Of a stretch of 64,000 nucleotides of DNA, positions 52,754 to 62,763 are shown one piece after another (positions within the stretch are counted from its first letter, which is position 1; each line of letters begins with the position of its first letter). The stretch covers positions 230,867-294,866 of the forward strand of contig NZ_JANZKU010000002.1 of assembly GCF_025642785.1 (NCBI RefSeq). The letters run 5' to 3'. The translations under genes were made by a program, and so were the position numbers. Origin of the DNA: Pseudomonas sp. RIT-PI-AD (GTDB lineage: Bacteria > Pseudomonadota > Gammaproteobacteria > Pseudomonadales > Pseudomonadaceae). The notes beneath the pieces are model-generated. The model did not search any database. It saw only the letters and a list, made by a program, of their open reading frames with translations, and was not told where the DNA came from.

Positions 52754-53260
52754 ATGTCTGCTGCCGACAGTTCCCTCCAGGACGCGGTGCGTCTGCTCTA
52801 TCGCGACCATCACGGCTGGCTCCATGGATGGCTCAGGAGGCGCCTGGGCTGCGCCGACAACGCGGCGGATCTCGCCCAGGACACCTTCGCCCGCCTGTTG
52901 GCCTCGCGGCGGGTGCTCGATGCCCGCGAGCCGCGCGCCTACCTGACCACCGTGGCCAGGGGACTGATGATCAACTGGTACCAGCGGCAATCGCTGGAGC
53001 GCGCCTACCTGGAAACCCTGGCCGCGTTGCCGGAGGCGGTCATGCCGCCGCCGGAACAGAAACTGATCATCCTCGAAACCCTTCACGAGATAGACAGCCT
53101 GCTGGCCAGCCTGCCGGACAAGGCGCGTCGAGCCTTCCTGCTGTCGCAGATCGAGGGCCTCGGGTATGGGGAAATCGCCCAGCGCCTGGGCGTTTCCCTG
53201 GGCTCGGTCAAACGCTACATGCAGCAGGCGTTTCGCCGCTGCCTCGAGTCGATGGCGTGA
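52754..53260 (+). CDS. FecI-type ECF sigma factor
   Basis: The 168-aa sigma-70 family protein has region 2 (VRLLYRDHHGWLHGWLRRRLGCADNAADLAQDTFARLLA) and region 4 (LPDKARRAFLLSQIEGLGYGEIAQRLGVSLGSVKRYMQQAFRRC), the FecI/PvdS-like iron-starvation type. It would transcribe the downstream receptor gene when its FecR partner signals ferri-siderophore binding. The start ATG follows AGGGG. It is the first gene after the Fur box. Confidence 0.94.
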   Translation: MSAADSSLQDAVRLLYRDHHGWLHGWLRRRLGCADNAADLAQDTFARLLASRRVLDAREPRAYLTTVARGLMINWYQRQSLERAYLETLAALPEAVMPPPEQKLIILETLHEIDSLLASLPDKARRAFLLSQIEGLGYGEIAQRLGVSLGSVKRYMQQAFRRCLESMA

Positions 53261-53268
53261 CCCGGGCG

Positions 53269-54213
53269 ATGGCCGACGAGCCTATTCCCGCCGCGATCCT
53301 CGACGAGGCCGCTGCCTGGCTGGCACACCGCTACAGCGGCGAGCACGGCGCCGTCGACGAGCGCGCCTGCGCGGAGTGGCGCCAGCGCAGCCGACAGCAT
53401 GCGCTGGCCTGGGAACGCGCCGAACGCCTGCTGGAGCGGCTGGGCAGCCTGCCACCCGAATTGAGCCTGCCGGTGCTCGGCCGGGAACGGCAGCCGGACC
53501 GTCGCCGCGCGCTCAAGCAACTGGCGGTGCTGCTGGGCGCCGCGCCCGTGGCCTGGGCCGCCTGGCGCGAGGAGCCCTGGCGGACGTGGACCGCCGACCA
53601 GCGCACCGCGGTGGGCGAGCAGCGGGAACTGCTGCTGCCCGGCGGCACCCGCTTGACCCTGAACACCGATACCGCCCTCGACCTGCACCCGCTTGCGGCG
53701 GACCTGCGGATATGCCTGCTGCGCGGGGAAGTCCTGGTCGAGACGGCGCCAGGCTCCGCCCTGCCCATCCGCCTGACATCCGCCGAGGGGGCGGTCCGCG
53801 CCTCGGACGCACGCTTCAGCCTCCGCCAGGAAGACGGCCGGACCGGCTTCGCGGTGATCGCCGGCGCGCTCGAAATCGCTCCCGCCCAGGGCGCCGTGGT
53901 CATGCTCCGCGGCGGCCAGGGCGGAACCTTCGACCGTACGGGGATAGGCCATCGCGCGGAGGTGGATGCCAGCGCGGTCGCCTGGACCCGCGGCATGCTG
54001 ATGGCGGATCGCATGCGCCTGGTCGATTTCGCCGAGGAAATCGCGCGCTACCACCGCGGCATCGTGCGGTGCGATCCGGCCATCCGCGACCTGCGCGTAT
54101 CCGGCGCCTATCCGCTGCGGGATCGCGGGCGAACCCTGGCGATGCTGCAGGCGACTTACCCGGTGGTGGCCAGCACCCACACCGGCTATTGGGTCACGCT
54201 GTCGCCGGCCTAG
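53269..54213 (+). CDS. FecR-type anti-sigma/sigma regulator
   Basis: The 314-aa inner-membrane protein has an N-terminal cytoplasmic FecR domain (DEAAAWLAHRYSGEHGAVDERACAEWRQRSRQHALAWERAERLL), one membrane segment (around AVLLGAAPVAWAAW) and a periplasmic FecR fold (VGEQRELLLPGGTRLTLNTDTALDL). A C-terminal STN-like stretch (LVDFAEEIARYHRGIVRCDPAIRDLRVSGAY) touches the receptor. Two starts are possible: ATG 53269 (chosen) and GTG 53257, the latter overlapping the sigma stop. Confidence 0.93.
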   Translation: MADEPIPAAILDEAAAWLAHRYSGEHGAVDERACAEWRQRSRQHALAWERAERLLERLGSLPPELSLPVLGRERQPDRRRALKQLAVLLGAAPVAWAAWREEPWRTWTADQRTAVGEQRELLLPGGTRLTLNTDTALDLHPLAADLRICLLRGEVLVETAPGSALPIRLTSAEGAVRASDARFSLRQEDGRTGFAVIAGALEIAPAQGAVVMLRGGQGGTFDRTGIGHRAEVDASAVAWTRGMLMADRMRLVDFAEEIARYHRGIVRCDPAIRDLRVSGAYPLRDRGRTLAMLQATYPVVASTHTGYWVTLSPA

Positions 54214-54337
54214 CGCGGCCTGCGGGCTGTCATGCGTAATTTTTTGCATCCGGGGTGAGACCTTTTTGCATTTCGCCTGGCAAGGGAGGTGAAACCCTCA
54301 CTCGCCATGGCCGCCCGGCCATCAAGGAACTTCTGCA

Positions 54338-56782
54338 ATGATCGCCGTTCCAGCCGCCCCTTCCGCCTCCCGTTTTCCGCTTCGCTTGCCCGGTCCCACG
54401 CTGAGGCTGGCCGTGCATACGGCCCTGCTGGCCCTGGCCCTGGGCGGCGCGGGGCAACTGGCCCAGGCGGCCGGAGCCGCCACCGACGGCAGCCTGCGGA
54501 ACTACGCGATCCCTTCCGGGCCACTGGGGCGGACCCTGGCGGCCTTCGCCAGCGAGACCGGGGTTGCGCTGTCCTTCGATCCCGCGCTCACCGAAGGCCT
54601 GCAAAGCCCCGGCCTGAATGGACGCTACGCCTCCGACGACGCGTTGCGCCGCCTGCTCGAGGGCAGCCACCTGCAACTGCAGCCGCGCGCGGACGGCAGC
54701 TACACCCTGGCGCCAGCCGCGCCGGACGGGGCACTGGAAGTGCCGGGCACGCTGGTCACCAGCCAGGGGGGTGGCGCCGGCGAGCTGCCGGCGGACTATG
54801 CCGGTGGTCAGGTGGCCCGCGGCAGCCGCCTCGGCGTGCTGGGCAATACCGACATGATGGACACCCCGTTCAGCACGACCAGCTACACCGCGCAGACCAT
54901 CGAACAGCAGCAGGCGCGCAGCGTCGCCGACCTGCTGGAGGCCAACGACCCCTCGGTCCGCGTGGTGGGCGGCCGCGGCGACATCGTCGACACCTACACC
55001 ATTCGCGGCTTCGCCGTTAACAACCAGGATATCGCCCTGAATGGCCAATACGGCGTCCTGCCCTACTGGCGGGTGCCGATCGAGTTCGCCGAGCGGGTCG
55101 AGTTGCTCAAGGGCCCGAGCGCGCTGCTGAGCGGGATGTCGCCGGGCGGCAGCGTGGGCGGCACGGTCAACGTGGTGCCCAAGCGTGCCGCCGACGACCC
55201 GCTCACCCGGGTCAGCGTGGACTGGAGCCAGCGCACCCAGTTCGGCACCCACCTGGACGTGGGACGCCGCTTCGGCGCGGACAAGGCCTTCGGGGTGCGC
55301 TTCAACGGGGTCTACCGCAATGGCGACACCGCCCTCGAGCACCAGAGCCGGGAGTTCCCGCTGGCCTCGCTGGCGCTGGACTTCCGCAGCGACCGGTTGC
55401 GCCTGTCCACCGACCTCCTGTACCAGAAGGAAAGCCTGGAGGGCGTGGTGCGCCCGGTCCTCGTCGGCAGCGCCACCCGCCTGCCCAGCGCGCCGGACTC
55501 CGCCCGACGCTTCAGCCTGCGGGACTCCTACCTGGATCAGAAGGATCTGTCGCTGGTCACCCGGGCCGAATACGACCTGACCTCCGACCTCACCGCCTTC
55601 GCCAGCCTGGGCGGGCGCCAGAGCGACTATGAAACCATCGCCTCGAACGGCTTCCTGGTCGGCAACCAGGGCGACCTGGTGAACAGCCTGGCCCGCCAGC
55701 GATTCGACCGGCGCACCTACTCCGGTGAGGCCGGGATTCGCGGCAGCGCGTGGACCGGCGCGGTCAGGCACGACTGGACGTTGAGCGCGAACGCGCTGCA
55801 CGAACGCGAGCGCATGGTGTACCTGTTCGACGGCATGCAGCCCGGCAACCTCTACCGGAGCGCCGAGCATACCGAGGTGCCCGACTACTCCGCCCTCGAC
55901 GGGCGGATTCCGAAGACCGGGGAGACCGACCAGGGCGGGGTCGCGCTGGTGGACAAGCTGTCGTTCCTAGACGACCGCGTGCAAACCACGTTCGGCATAC
56001 GGCGCCAGCAAATCCAGTCCGACACCTACAGCGCGGCGACCGGCGCCAGGACCGCCCGCTACGACGAATCGGTGTGGACGCCGATGGTGACGTTCCTGGT
56101 CAAGCCGCTGGACGACCTTTCGCTGTACGCGAACTATGTCCAAGGCCTGAGCCAGGGCCAGACGGCGCCGGTGGTCGCGGTGAACGCCGGGGAAACCCTG
56201 GCACCCTACAAGGCGAAGCAGTACGAGATCGGCGCCAAGTACGATTTCGGGCGCTTCGCCACCACGTTGAGCCTGTTCCAGATCGAGAAGCCCAATGCGA
56301 TCACCGATGGCGACGGCTACTTCCGCGCCCGCGGCGAGCAGCGCAACCGTGGCCTGGAGCTCAGCCTGTTCGGCGAGGTCGCCGATGGACTACGGGCCAT
56401 GGCCGGCGCCAGCTACATCGAGCCGGAGCAGAACAACACCGGCGTCGCCTCGAGCGAGGGCAAGGACGCGCCAGGCGTGGCCCGTCGCCAGGCGAACCTG
56501 GGCCTGGAGTGGGACGCGCCCTTCCTCGCCGGATTGACGCTCGACGGACGCTGGATCCACACCGGTAGGGCCTACCTGGATGCCGACAACCGGATCGAAG
56601 CGCCGCGCTGGAATCGCCTCGACCTGGGGGGCAGTTACCAGTTCCACGTGGCCGGCAGCCCCCTGGTGGCCCGCGCCAACCTGGAAAATGCCCTGGGCAA
56701 GGATTACTGGAGCGCTTCCAGCGGCTATGCGACCCTGAGCCTGCCGCGCACCCTATCGCTTTCCCTGACCGCCGATTTCTGA
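54338..56782 (+). CDS. TonB-dependent siderophore receptor with N-terminal signalling domain
   Basis: The 814-aa outer-membrane protein has a long signal peptide ending AQAAGA, then a secretin/TonB short N-terminal (STN) domain ([21 protein letters not shown] to [11 protein letters not shown]). The plug domain follows ([34 protein letters not shown]...TIRGF) and then the 22-strand barrel, ending FSLTADF-like (LSLSLTADF). Receptors with an STN signal iron-siderophore uptake through FecR to the sigma factor. Downstream PepSY protein and gene order resemble the P. aeruginosa fox (ferrioxamine) locus, but the siderophore is not determined. Confidence 0.94.
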   Translation: MIAVPAAPSASRFPLRLPGPTLRLAVHTALLALALGGAGQLAQAAGAATDGSLRNYAIPSGPLGRTLAAFASETGVALSFDPALTEGLQSPGLNGRYASDDALRRLLEGSHLQLQPRADGSYTLAPAAPDGALEVPGTLVTSQGGGAGELPADYAGGQVARGSRLGVLGNTDMMDTPFSTTSYTAQTIEQQQARSVADLLEANDPSVRVVGGRGDIVDTYTIRGFAVNNQDIALNGQYGVLPYWRVPIEFAERVELLKGPSALLSGMSPGGSVGGTVNVVPKRAADDPLTRVSVDWSQRTQFGTHLDVGRRFGADKAFGVRFNGVYRNGDTALEHQSREFPLASLALDFRSDRLRLSTDLLYQKESLEGVVRPVLVGSATRLPSAPDSARRFSLRDSYLDQKDLSLVTRAEYDLTSDLTAFASLGGRQSDYETIASNGFLVGNQGDLVNSLARQRFDRRTYSGEAGIRGSAWTGAVRHDWTLSANALHERERMVYLFDGMQPGNLYRSAEHTEVPDYSALDGRIPKTGETDQGGVALVDKLSFLDDRVQTTFGIRRQQIQSDTYSAATGARTARYDESVWTPMVTFLVKPLDDLSLYANYVQGLSQGQTAPVVAVNAGETLAPYKAKQYEIGAKYDFGRFATTLSLFQIEKPNAITDGDGYFRARGEQRNRGLELSLFGEVADGLRAMAGASYIEPEQNNTGVASSEGKDAPGVARRQANLGLEWDAPFLAGLTLDGRWIHTGRAYLDADNRIEAPRWNRLDLGGSYQFHVAGSPLVARANLENALGKDYWSASSGYATLSLPRTLSLSLTADF

Positions 56783-56839
56783 GCGCCGCCCCGCCTACCG
56801 GGCGGGCCCCGTACGAGCCCCCATGAGAAACGATCGACC

Positions 56840-57991
56840 ATGACCCGAAGAGCCCTGCGCGCCTGGTACCTGGTGCACAAATGGACCAGCCTGATCGCCA
56901 CGGTCTTCCTGCTGCTGCTCTGCCTGACCGGCCTGCCGCTGATCTTCCACGAAGAAATCGAGCATTACGTCGGCGATCATCCCGAAGCCCGGCCGCTCAC
57001 CGCCCAATCGCCGCGCATCGACTACGACGACGTGCTCGCCAGGGCATTGGCGGCGCGGCCCGGCGAGGTGGCCCGGTTCCTGTTCTTCGAGAAGGACGAA
57101 CCCCTCGGCGCGGTGCTGACGGCGCCGACCCTGCTCCCGCCACCGGACGATGGCCACGTGCAGCCTTTCGACGCCCGCACCGGGGAGTTCTTCGATCCGC
57201 TGCCGCCGCCCGGCGGCTTCATGAACCTGATGCTGCGCCTGCACACGGACCTGTTCATCGGCTTGCCGGGCTACCTGTTCCTCGGCTTCATGGGGCTGCT
57301 GCTGGTCGTCGCACTGGTGTCGGGCGTGGTGGTGTACACGCCGTTCATGCGCAAGCTGGACTTCGCCACGGTACGCACCGGGCGCAGCCAGCGCCTGAAA
57401 TGGCTCGACCTGCACAACGCGCTGGGGATCGTCACCCTGGCTTGGGTTCTGGTGGTCGGCGTCACTGGCGTGATCAACACCCTGGCGCTGCCCATCCTCT
57501 ACCTCTGGCAGGGCGACCAACTGGCGGAAATGACCGCCCCCTACCGCGACCTCGCGCCCCTGGAGCGGCTGGGCTCCCTGCAAGCCGCGGTGGATACCGC
57601 TCAACGCGCCGCGCCGGACATGCACATGAGCCTGATCGCCTTTCCCGGCACCCCATTCAGCAGCCGGCACCACTTCGCGGTGTTCATGCGCGGCAACACG
57701 CCCCTCACCGAGCGCCTGCTCAAACCCGCCCTGATCGATGCGCAGACCGGCGAACTGACCGACATGCGCGAGATGCCGCTGTACGTGAAAACCCTGTTCC
57801 TGTCGCAGCCGCTGCATTTCGGCGACTACGGCGGCATGCCGTTGAAAATCATCTGGGCGCTGCTGGACCTGGTGTCAATCGTCATTCTCGGCAGCGGCCT
57901 CTACCTGTGGCTGGGGCGTCGCGGCGCTCCATTGGATAAGCGCCTCGCCGAGCTGGACAGCGGCGGCCTGCGCCCGGAGAGCGAATCATGA
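56840..57991 (+). CDS. PepSY-associated transmembrane protein (FoxB-like)
   Basis: The 383-aa inner-membrane protein starts with the typical RRALRAWYLVHKWTSLIATVFLLLLCLTGLPLIFHEEIEHYVG and has three or four membrane helices separated by periplasmic loops. The conserved LHTDLFIGLPGYLFLGFMGLLL is the second helix. Such proteins accompany siderophore receptors and are thought to take part in reduction or release of iron in the periplasm. It lies 57 bp after the receptor and overlaps the next small gene by 4 bp (ATGA). Confidence 0.9.
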   Translation: MTRRALRAWYLVHKWTSLIATVFLLLLCLTGLPLIFHEEIEHYVGDHPEARPLTAQSPRIDYDDVLARALAARPGEVARFLFFEKDEPLGAVLTAPTLLPPPDDGHVQPFDARTGEFFDPLPPPGGFMNLMLRLHTDLFIGLPGYLFLGFMGLLLVVALVSGVVVYTPFMRKLDFATVRTGRSQRLKWLDLHNALGIVTLAWVLVVGVTGVINTLALPILYLWQGDQLAEMTAPYRDLAPLERLGSLQAAVDTAQRAAPDMHMSLIAFPGTPFSSRHHFAVFMRGNTPLTERLLKPALIDAQTGELTDMREMPLYVKTLFLSQPLHFGDYGGMPLKIIWALLDLVSIVILGSGLYLWLGRRGAPLDKRLAELDSGGLRPESES

Positions 57992-58167
57992 AACGTCGAG
58001 GCCTTTGGCGGATCTTTCGCTGGCCCCTGCTGCTGGCGGTGCTCATCAGCCTGGGATTGGTGGCCGGCCTCATGGGCGACGGATTCGCCGACCTGTTCGC
58101 CTGGCTCGCCCTGGGCGCGCCCCTGGCGCTGATCGGCTGGATAGGCGCGCGACTGCGGAGTTCTTGA
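57988..58167 (+). CDS. Small two-helix membrane protein of the iron operon
   Basis: A 59-aa frame starts at ATG 57988, overlapping the PepSY stop (ATGA), and ends at 58167, 1 bp before the MFS start. It begins MKRRGLWRIFRWP and has two hydrophobic stretches (LLLAVLISLGLVAGLMG and FAWLALGAPLALIGWIGARL). Tight coupling on both sides and a membrane pattern argue that it is real. I do not recognise a family; small proteins often sit in this position in PepSY-containing siderophore operons. Confidence 0.75.
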   Translation: MKRRGLWRIFRWPLLLAVLISLGLVAGLMGDGFADLFAWLALGAPLALIGWIGARLRSS

Positions 58168-58168
58168 G

Positions 58169-59383
58169 ATGAATGCACCCGACACCACAGCGGATGCCTC
58201 CCGAGGCGAAAACTTCGGCCTGGCGCCGTTGATGTTCGAAACCTTCGCCTGCACCGTCGCGGTGATGTCGTTCGTGGCGCTGGTCGGCCCCCTCGCACGG
58301 GTGCTGGGCCTGGCGCCCTGGCAGGCGGGCGCCACGGTGACCGTGGCCGGGATCGCCTGGCTGCTGTTCTCCCGTGCCTGGGGCACGGCCAGCGATCGGC
58401 TCGGGCGGCGCCGGATCATCCTGCTCGGGCTGGCGGGCTTCGTGCTCTCTTACACGGCACTCTGTGCCTTCGTCGTCCTGGCCCTGCGCGGGCAACCGCC
58501 GGGGTGGCTGGCATTCGCCGGCATCCTCGTGCTGCGTGGCCTGGCCGGCGCCTTCTACGCGGCGGTTCCGGCGACCGCGGCGGCCCTGTTGGCCGACCAC
58601 GTACCGCCCCAGCGGCGCACCGCGGCGATGGCCAGCCTCGGCGCCACCAGCGCCACCGGGATGATTGCCGGCCCGGGCCTGGCGGGTTGGCTGGCGGGCT
58701 TCGACCTGAGCCTGCCGCTGTACGTGACCGTCGCGTTGCCGATGCTGGCGCTGCTGGTGCTGTGGCGCTGGCTGCCGCGCCACGAACGCCGCGCGCCGAG
58801 CGACACGGCCCCGCTGCGGATCACCGATATGCGCCTGCGCCGACCCTTGGTGGTGGGTTTCGCCGCCATGTCCGCCGTCACCATCGCCCAGGTGACGGTG
58901 GGTTTCTTCGCCCTCGACCGCCTGCAGCTCGCGCCGGCCGACGCGGCCCGCGCGGCGGGCATCGCCCTGACGACGGTGGGCGTGGCGCTGATCCTGTCGC
59001 AGTTGCTGGTACGCTCGCTGGCCTGGCCGCCGGCGCGGCTGATCAGCGTAGGCGGCATCCTTTCCGCCCTGGGCTTCGGCGCGGTGCTCTTCGTCCATGA
59101 TGCCCCGGGCTTATGGGCCACCTATTTCGTCGCGGCGGCGGGGATGGGCTGGGTCTTCCCCGCGGTATCCGCCCTGGCGGTCAACGCGGTGCACCCCCAC
59201 GAGCAGGGCTCGGCCGCCGGGACACTGAGCGCGGCCCATGGGCTGGGCATGATCGTCGGTCCGCTGCTCGGCACCCTGGTCTACGAAGTCGACAGCCGCG
59301 CGCCCTACCTGCTGGTCGCCGTCCTGCTCCTGCTGGCCGTGTGCTGGCCGTCGCGCGGCACCCCCAGCGGAAATCCACGATGA
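58169..59383 (+). CDS. MFS transporter
   Basis: The 404-aa protein has twelve membrane helices and MFS signature motifs, for example GTASDRLGRRRIILLGL (motif A) and the helix 4-5 region GAFYAAVPATAAALLADHVPPQRR. In iron operons such transporters either import a siderophore across the inner membrane or export a siderophore or its breakdown product. Motif A with two positive pairs is typical of drug/metabolite exporters. Its stop overlaps the next start by 4 bp. Confidence 0.9.
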   Translation: MNAPDTTADASRGENFGLAPLMFETFACTVAVMSFVALVGPLARVLGLAPWQAGATVTVAGIAWLLFSRAWGTASDRLGRRRIILLGLAGFVLSYTALCAFVVLALRGQPPGWLAFAGILVLRGLAGAFYAAVPATAAALLADHVPPQRRTAAMASLGATSATGMIAGPGLAGWLAGFDLSLPLYVTVALPMLALLVLWRWLPRHERRAPSDTAPLRITDMRLRRPLVVGFAAMSAVTIAQVTVGFFALDRLQLAPADAARAAGIALTTVGVALILSQLLVRSLAWPPARLISVGGILSALGFGAVLFVHDAPGLWATYFVAAAGMGWVFPAVSALAVNAVHPHEQGSAAGTLSAAHGLGMIVGPLLGTLVYEVDSRAPYLLVAVLLLLAVCWPSRGTPSGNPR

Positions 59384-61044
59384 TCGTCACCGATATCCTG
59401 CAAATCCTGGGCATCGCCCTGTTTCTCAGCGCTTGGTGGCTGACCGTCTTGCCCGGCCGGCGTCGGGCGCTCGGGTTCGCCGCCGCGTGGGTAATCGCGA
59501 CCGGCGTGGCCGGCGCCTTCGACGAACGTTGGCAAGCCGTGGTGGGCGCCTTAAGCGGCGCGGCGTTCGCACTCGCAGTGCTGCTGGAGGCCCGCCTCGC
59601 CCGGCGGGCGCCGCGGCGCGTGCCCTGGCGCTCGGGAACGCTGCTGGCGGCCCTGGGGCTGGCAAGCGTCGCGGCCCTGTACCTGTTCCCGGTGCTGCCG
59701 CTACCGACCCCGAGCGGGCCCTTCGCCGTCGGCATGCGAACCTTCGAGTTGGTCGATGAAACGCGTCGCGGCGTGCTGTATGCCGGCAAGGATGAGCCCC
59801 GGCGTCTGCTGGTGCGCGTCTGGTACCCCGCGCAGCCCGCCCCGGACGCCCGCGAGGCGCCCTACTTCAGCGACGTCGAAGCCAGGACCACGGCACACGG
59901 CATGGGTGAGCGACTCGGGTTTCCGCCGCTGCTGAGCTACCTCAAGCATGTGCGTACCCATGCCTATGCCGACGCGCCACTCGCCCCGCAGGACGGCAAG
60001 CTGCCGAGCGTCTTCTTCAGCCACGGCTATACCTCGTTCCTCTCGCAAAACAGCGTGCTGATGGAGACCCTCGCCAGCCACGGCTATGCCGTGTACGCGG
60101 TGCAGCACACCTACGACGCCTCACCCAGCGTCTTCCCCAACGGCGATGTCCTGCCCATGGACCCAGCGTTGATCGACCTGATGCGCAACGGCCCGGAAGC
60201 CCGGGGCGAATTCCCGCCGGCGCTGATCGAGGGCTACACCTCGGCTTCGTTCGACAAGCGTCTCGACGGGCAACTTCGCAACGCTGCGGCGACCCTGGCG
60301 AGGGGCGACCGTATCGTTGCGCAAAGCGCCTCGATCTGGCTCGCCGACCGGCTGTTCGTGCATGACCGCCTGGAACGCGGGGCGGTGCCTGCCGCGGCCG
60401 CCGAGGTGGTGGCCGCCAGCGACTTCGCCAGGACCGGGGAAATGGGCATGTCCTTCGGCGGGTCGGTCACCGGTGCCCTCTGCCTGATCGACAAGCGCTG
60501 CGCAGCCGGGGTCAACCTCGACGGCGGGGACTTCCATTACCTTCCCTTCGATGCCGACATGCCGGTGCCCTTCCTCATGTTCCATTCCGACAGCGACTAC
60601 TTCTACCGGTTTTTCAAGGTGAAGACCGATGGGCACGAACGCAGCTACAACGACTTCTCCTACGAGCGATTCGACCACGCGGGGCAGCGGCAAGACCTGT
60701 ACCGATTGCAACTGAAAGGCGCCGCCCATAATGGGCTGAGCGACCTGTCCTGGTTCATGCGCCGGCCCCTGCGCGACGCCCTGCTGGGGACGGCGCCCAC
60801 CGAGATCCTCCTGGGCGCGCAGAACGATTTCGTCCTCGCGTTCTTCGACAAGCACCTGCGCCGCCTGAAGAACGACTTCCCCCAGGCGCAATACGCACGA
60901 TACGCCGGCTGGGCGTGGCCCTACGACAACACGCCGGTCCGCCAATGGTGGCTGGCCAAGCCGGAGGCCGAACGCGCCGCCTTGCAGAAGCGCATCGCCG
61001 AGCTGAAGGCCGTTGCCTACTCGAAGATTTTCAGCGGGCTCTAA
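59380..61044 (+). CDS. Membrane-anchored alpha/beta hydrolase (PAF-acetylhydrolase-like)
   Basis: The 554-aa protein has four N-terminal hydrophobic helices (to about residue 110) followed by an alpha/beta-hydrolase domain. The nucleophile elbow is GMSFGGS, preceded by the FFSHGYTS strand-loop, and a candidate acid/His pair lies in DSDYFYRF...KGAAHNGLSD. It resembles bacterial PAF-AH/dienelactone-hydrolase-like enzymes. The start at 59380 overlaps the MFS stop (ATGA), so it belongs to the iron operon. Hydrolysis of an ester siderophore is an attractive idea but unproved. Confidence 0.85.
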   Translation: MIVTDILQILGIALFLSAWWLTVLPGRRRALGFAAAWVIATGVAGAFDERWQAVVGALSGAAFALAVLLEARLARRAPRRVPWRSGTLLAALGLASVAALYLFPVLPLPTPSGPFAVGMRTFELVDETRRGVLYAGKDEPRRLLVRVWYPAQPAPDAREAPYFSDVEARTTAHGMGERLGFPPLLSYLKHVRTHAYADAPLAPQDGKLPSVFFSHGYTSFLSQNSVLMETLASHGYAVYAVQHTYDASPSVFPNGDVLPMDPALIDLMRNGPEARGEFPPALIEGYTSASFDKRLDGQLRNAAATLARGDRIVAQSASIWLADRLFVHDRLERGAVPAAAAEVVAASDFARTGEMGMSFGGSVTGALCLIDKRCAAGVNLDGGDFHYLPFDADMPVPFLMFHSDSDYFYRFFKVKTDGHERSYNDFSYERFDHAGQRQDLYRLQLKGAAHNGLSDLSWFMRRPLRDALLGTAPTEILLGAQNDFVLAFFDKHLRRLKNDFPQAQYARYAGWAWPYDNTPVRQWWLAKPEAERAALQKRIAELKAVAYSKIFSGL

Positions 61045-61343
61045 GCGAGCGCGATGTCGCATGTCCGGGCTTGGCCATCCCATACCGGTGATGGACGGAC
61101 ATGCGTCGACAGGAACGACAACGCGCCAGTCTGCCGGGACGGGGCCAACATCGAAGCGTCATATGCCTCAAGTTTAACTATGCTTAACTTTCAGGGTAAC
61201 CAAGGGGGCATATCGAACTAGTATTTTTGATAGTTATCACAGACCCCGCCCACTACTGTTATTTATAGCAGCTCCACCCTGACGGTTTCTCCCTATAGTG
61301 GAAAACACTTCATCGCGAAGTGAATATACACAGGGAGACTACA
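61045..61343. promoter_or_regulatory. AT-richer upstream region of the small orphan gene
   Basis: About 300 bp without a gene. From 61150 onward the base composition becomes distinctly AT-rich (for example TTTAACTATGCTTAACTTT). TATAGT at 61294-61299 is a possible -10, with no good -35. Nothing else recognised. Confidence 0.45.
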
Positions 61344-61835
61344 ATGCAAACTTCACAACAATTCATTGCCGGCCTGCTCGAAACGAGTTTCGATAACGCG
61401 GAAATTCAGGCACTTTTCAAAGCGTCCGAATTGTCGAAAGAAGATTTCCTGCAAAACCTGTCCAGCCAACTGGTCGAACAGAACGAAACCGCCGGGCTGA
61501 GCGGCAACTCGGCCGCAAGAGGGCTTTTCCCGCTCCACAAAACCATCAACTTCGAAGTCGTCGAATTCGATATAACCGTTACCAACCCCAGTAATGACAA
61601 GTATGTCGTCGAGATTGCCAGCAAGATCCTCGGCTACAAGGTGGGGGACTCCTTCCTGACCTTCGACAACGGTACGCTGAGCCGTCATGAAACGGTCGGC
61701 AACTCTTCCCTGGGCGCCGAATACGACGTCAAGATCAAGTTCAGCGGGGGCTTCAACGTCAGCCTGGAAGCATCCGTCTGGATCAACTTGATCTTCAAGA
61801 AGAAGGTTCATTTCGGACCCAAATGGCTGTTTTGA
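61344..61835 (+). CDS. Unrecognised 163-aa protein, probably beta-rich
   Basis: The ATG at 61344 has GGAG 7 bp upstream. The N-terminal 60 residues are predicted helical and polar (MQTSQQFIAGLLETSFDNAE, Gln/Asn-rich). From about residue 65 the sequence alternates like beta strands (NFEVVEFDITVTNPSNDKY, YDVKIKFSGGFNVSLEASVW) and ends in aromatic and basic residues. No signal peptide or membrane helix is seen. Its codon use is more AT-rich than the neighbours, which suggests later arrival. No family is recognised; I do not assign a function. Confidence 0.7.
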   Translation: MQTSQQFIAGLLETSFDNAEIQALFKASELSKEDFLQNLSSQLVEQNETAGLSGNSAARGLFPLHKTINFEVVEFDITVTNPSNDKYVVEIASKILGYKVGDSFLTFDNGTLSRHETVGNSSLGAEYDVKIKFSGGFNVSLEASVWINLIFKKKVHFGPKWLF

Positions 61836-62763
61836 AGCCATCGCGCCCTGATAGATCTATTCGTTAACCACGAAGATCGATGAAAAACCGCGTGCCGCAG
61901 GAGTGGCGGAGTTCCTGCCACTCTTGCACGCAACCGCTCTTGCCCTCTATTGCATTGTCACAGGGCTTCGCACACTTGATGTTTAAAATTCGGCGCACCC
62001 CGCCCAACGTAATCGTCCATAACCCGAGTGCCGATTTAACCAGGCTCTGTACGAAAACGGCCTGCGCATCGGTAATGCTTGCTTACGCTGTATAAACTCC
62101 GCTTCTTAGCCTGTTTTTGCCTGGTCTGACCTTCGCTCGATGACTTTCGTGCAGCCCTAATCCCGCGCACTAATTAAGTTACCCCCTAGCCGGAAACGCT
62201 TTGCCGATAGGAATCTGGTCTGGCAGCGACCGACATCACTCCCGCAAGTCAATCTGCGGTCATGGGGACTCCATTCCTCGATAAGCGCATTGGCCTCAGT
62301 CTTCCGAGAAGAGAGCGTGCTTCGCCCCAGCTCGATTTTTTTCCGGCATCCGCCCCATGCCCGGGAGTCCGGTAAACGGATTCTGCGGCCGGGTTGGCCC
62401 AAGGGCGATGCCGCGCGATCGACTTCTCCCGGCTCGGAGCTCGGAGCGAATGAGTGAAGATGTCGGAATTTAGCGGCGTCGCACTGCGACTTCGAGCCTG
62501 ATCGCGTCCTTCTTCGCCGCCACCCATATGCCGGTACCTGCGGGACCGGCGCCATCATCGACGGCCCACCGCGTTCGAGGTGGCCTGCGCCCGGTGACTT
62601 CGCGAACGGCTTCCCTGTAGGATCGACCCTACCGCAGGGCTGGCGCCGGGTGTCGATGTAGAGGTAGAAGCACATGCAGGGGTCGGCAACTGCGCACCTT
62701 GCCTTTCCAAGAACCGCTGGCGGCATATCCACCAGCTCCTCGAAACTTCCCAACGAGACGAAC
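61836..62763. other. 928-bp region with no convincing gene
   Basis: Base composition falls from the orphan gene and rises again toward ilvE. A 71-codon frame at 61880 and a 207-codon minus frame at 62157-62780 look like chance. An imperfect stem-loop (GTGC...GAGTGGC/GCCACTC...GCAC, 61892-61929) follows the orphan gene and might end its transcript. The last 100 bp should hold the ilvE promoter and leader; no clear element was recognised. Confidence 0.5.

Noticed and set aside
61880..62095. 71-aa plus frame after the orphan gene
   Set aside because: No good Shine-Dalgarno, Cys/Ser-scattered composition and no domain; it also spans an imperfect stem-loop.
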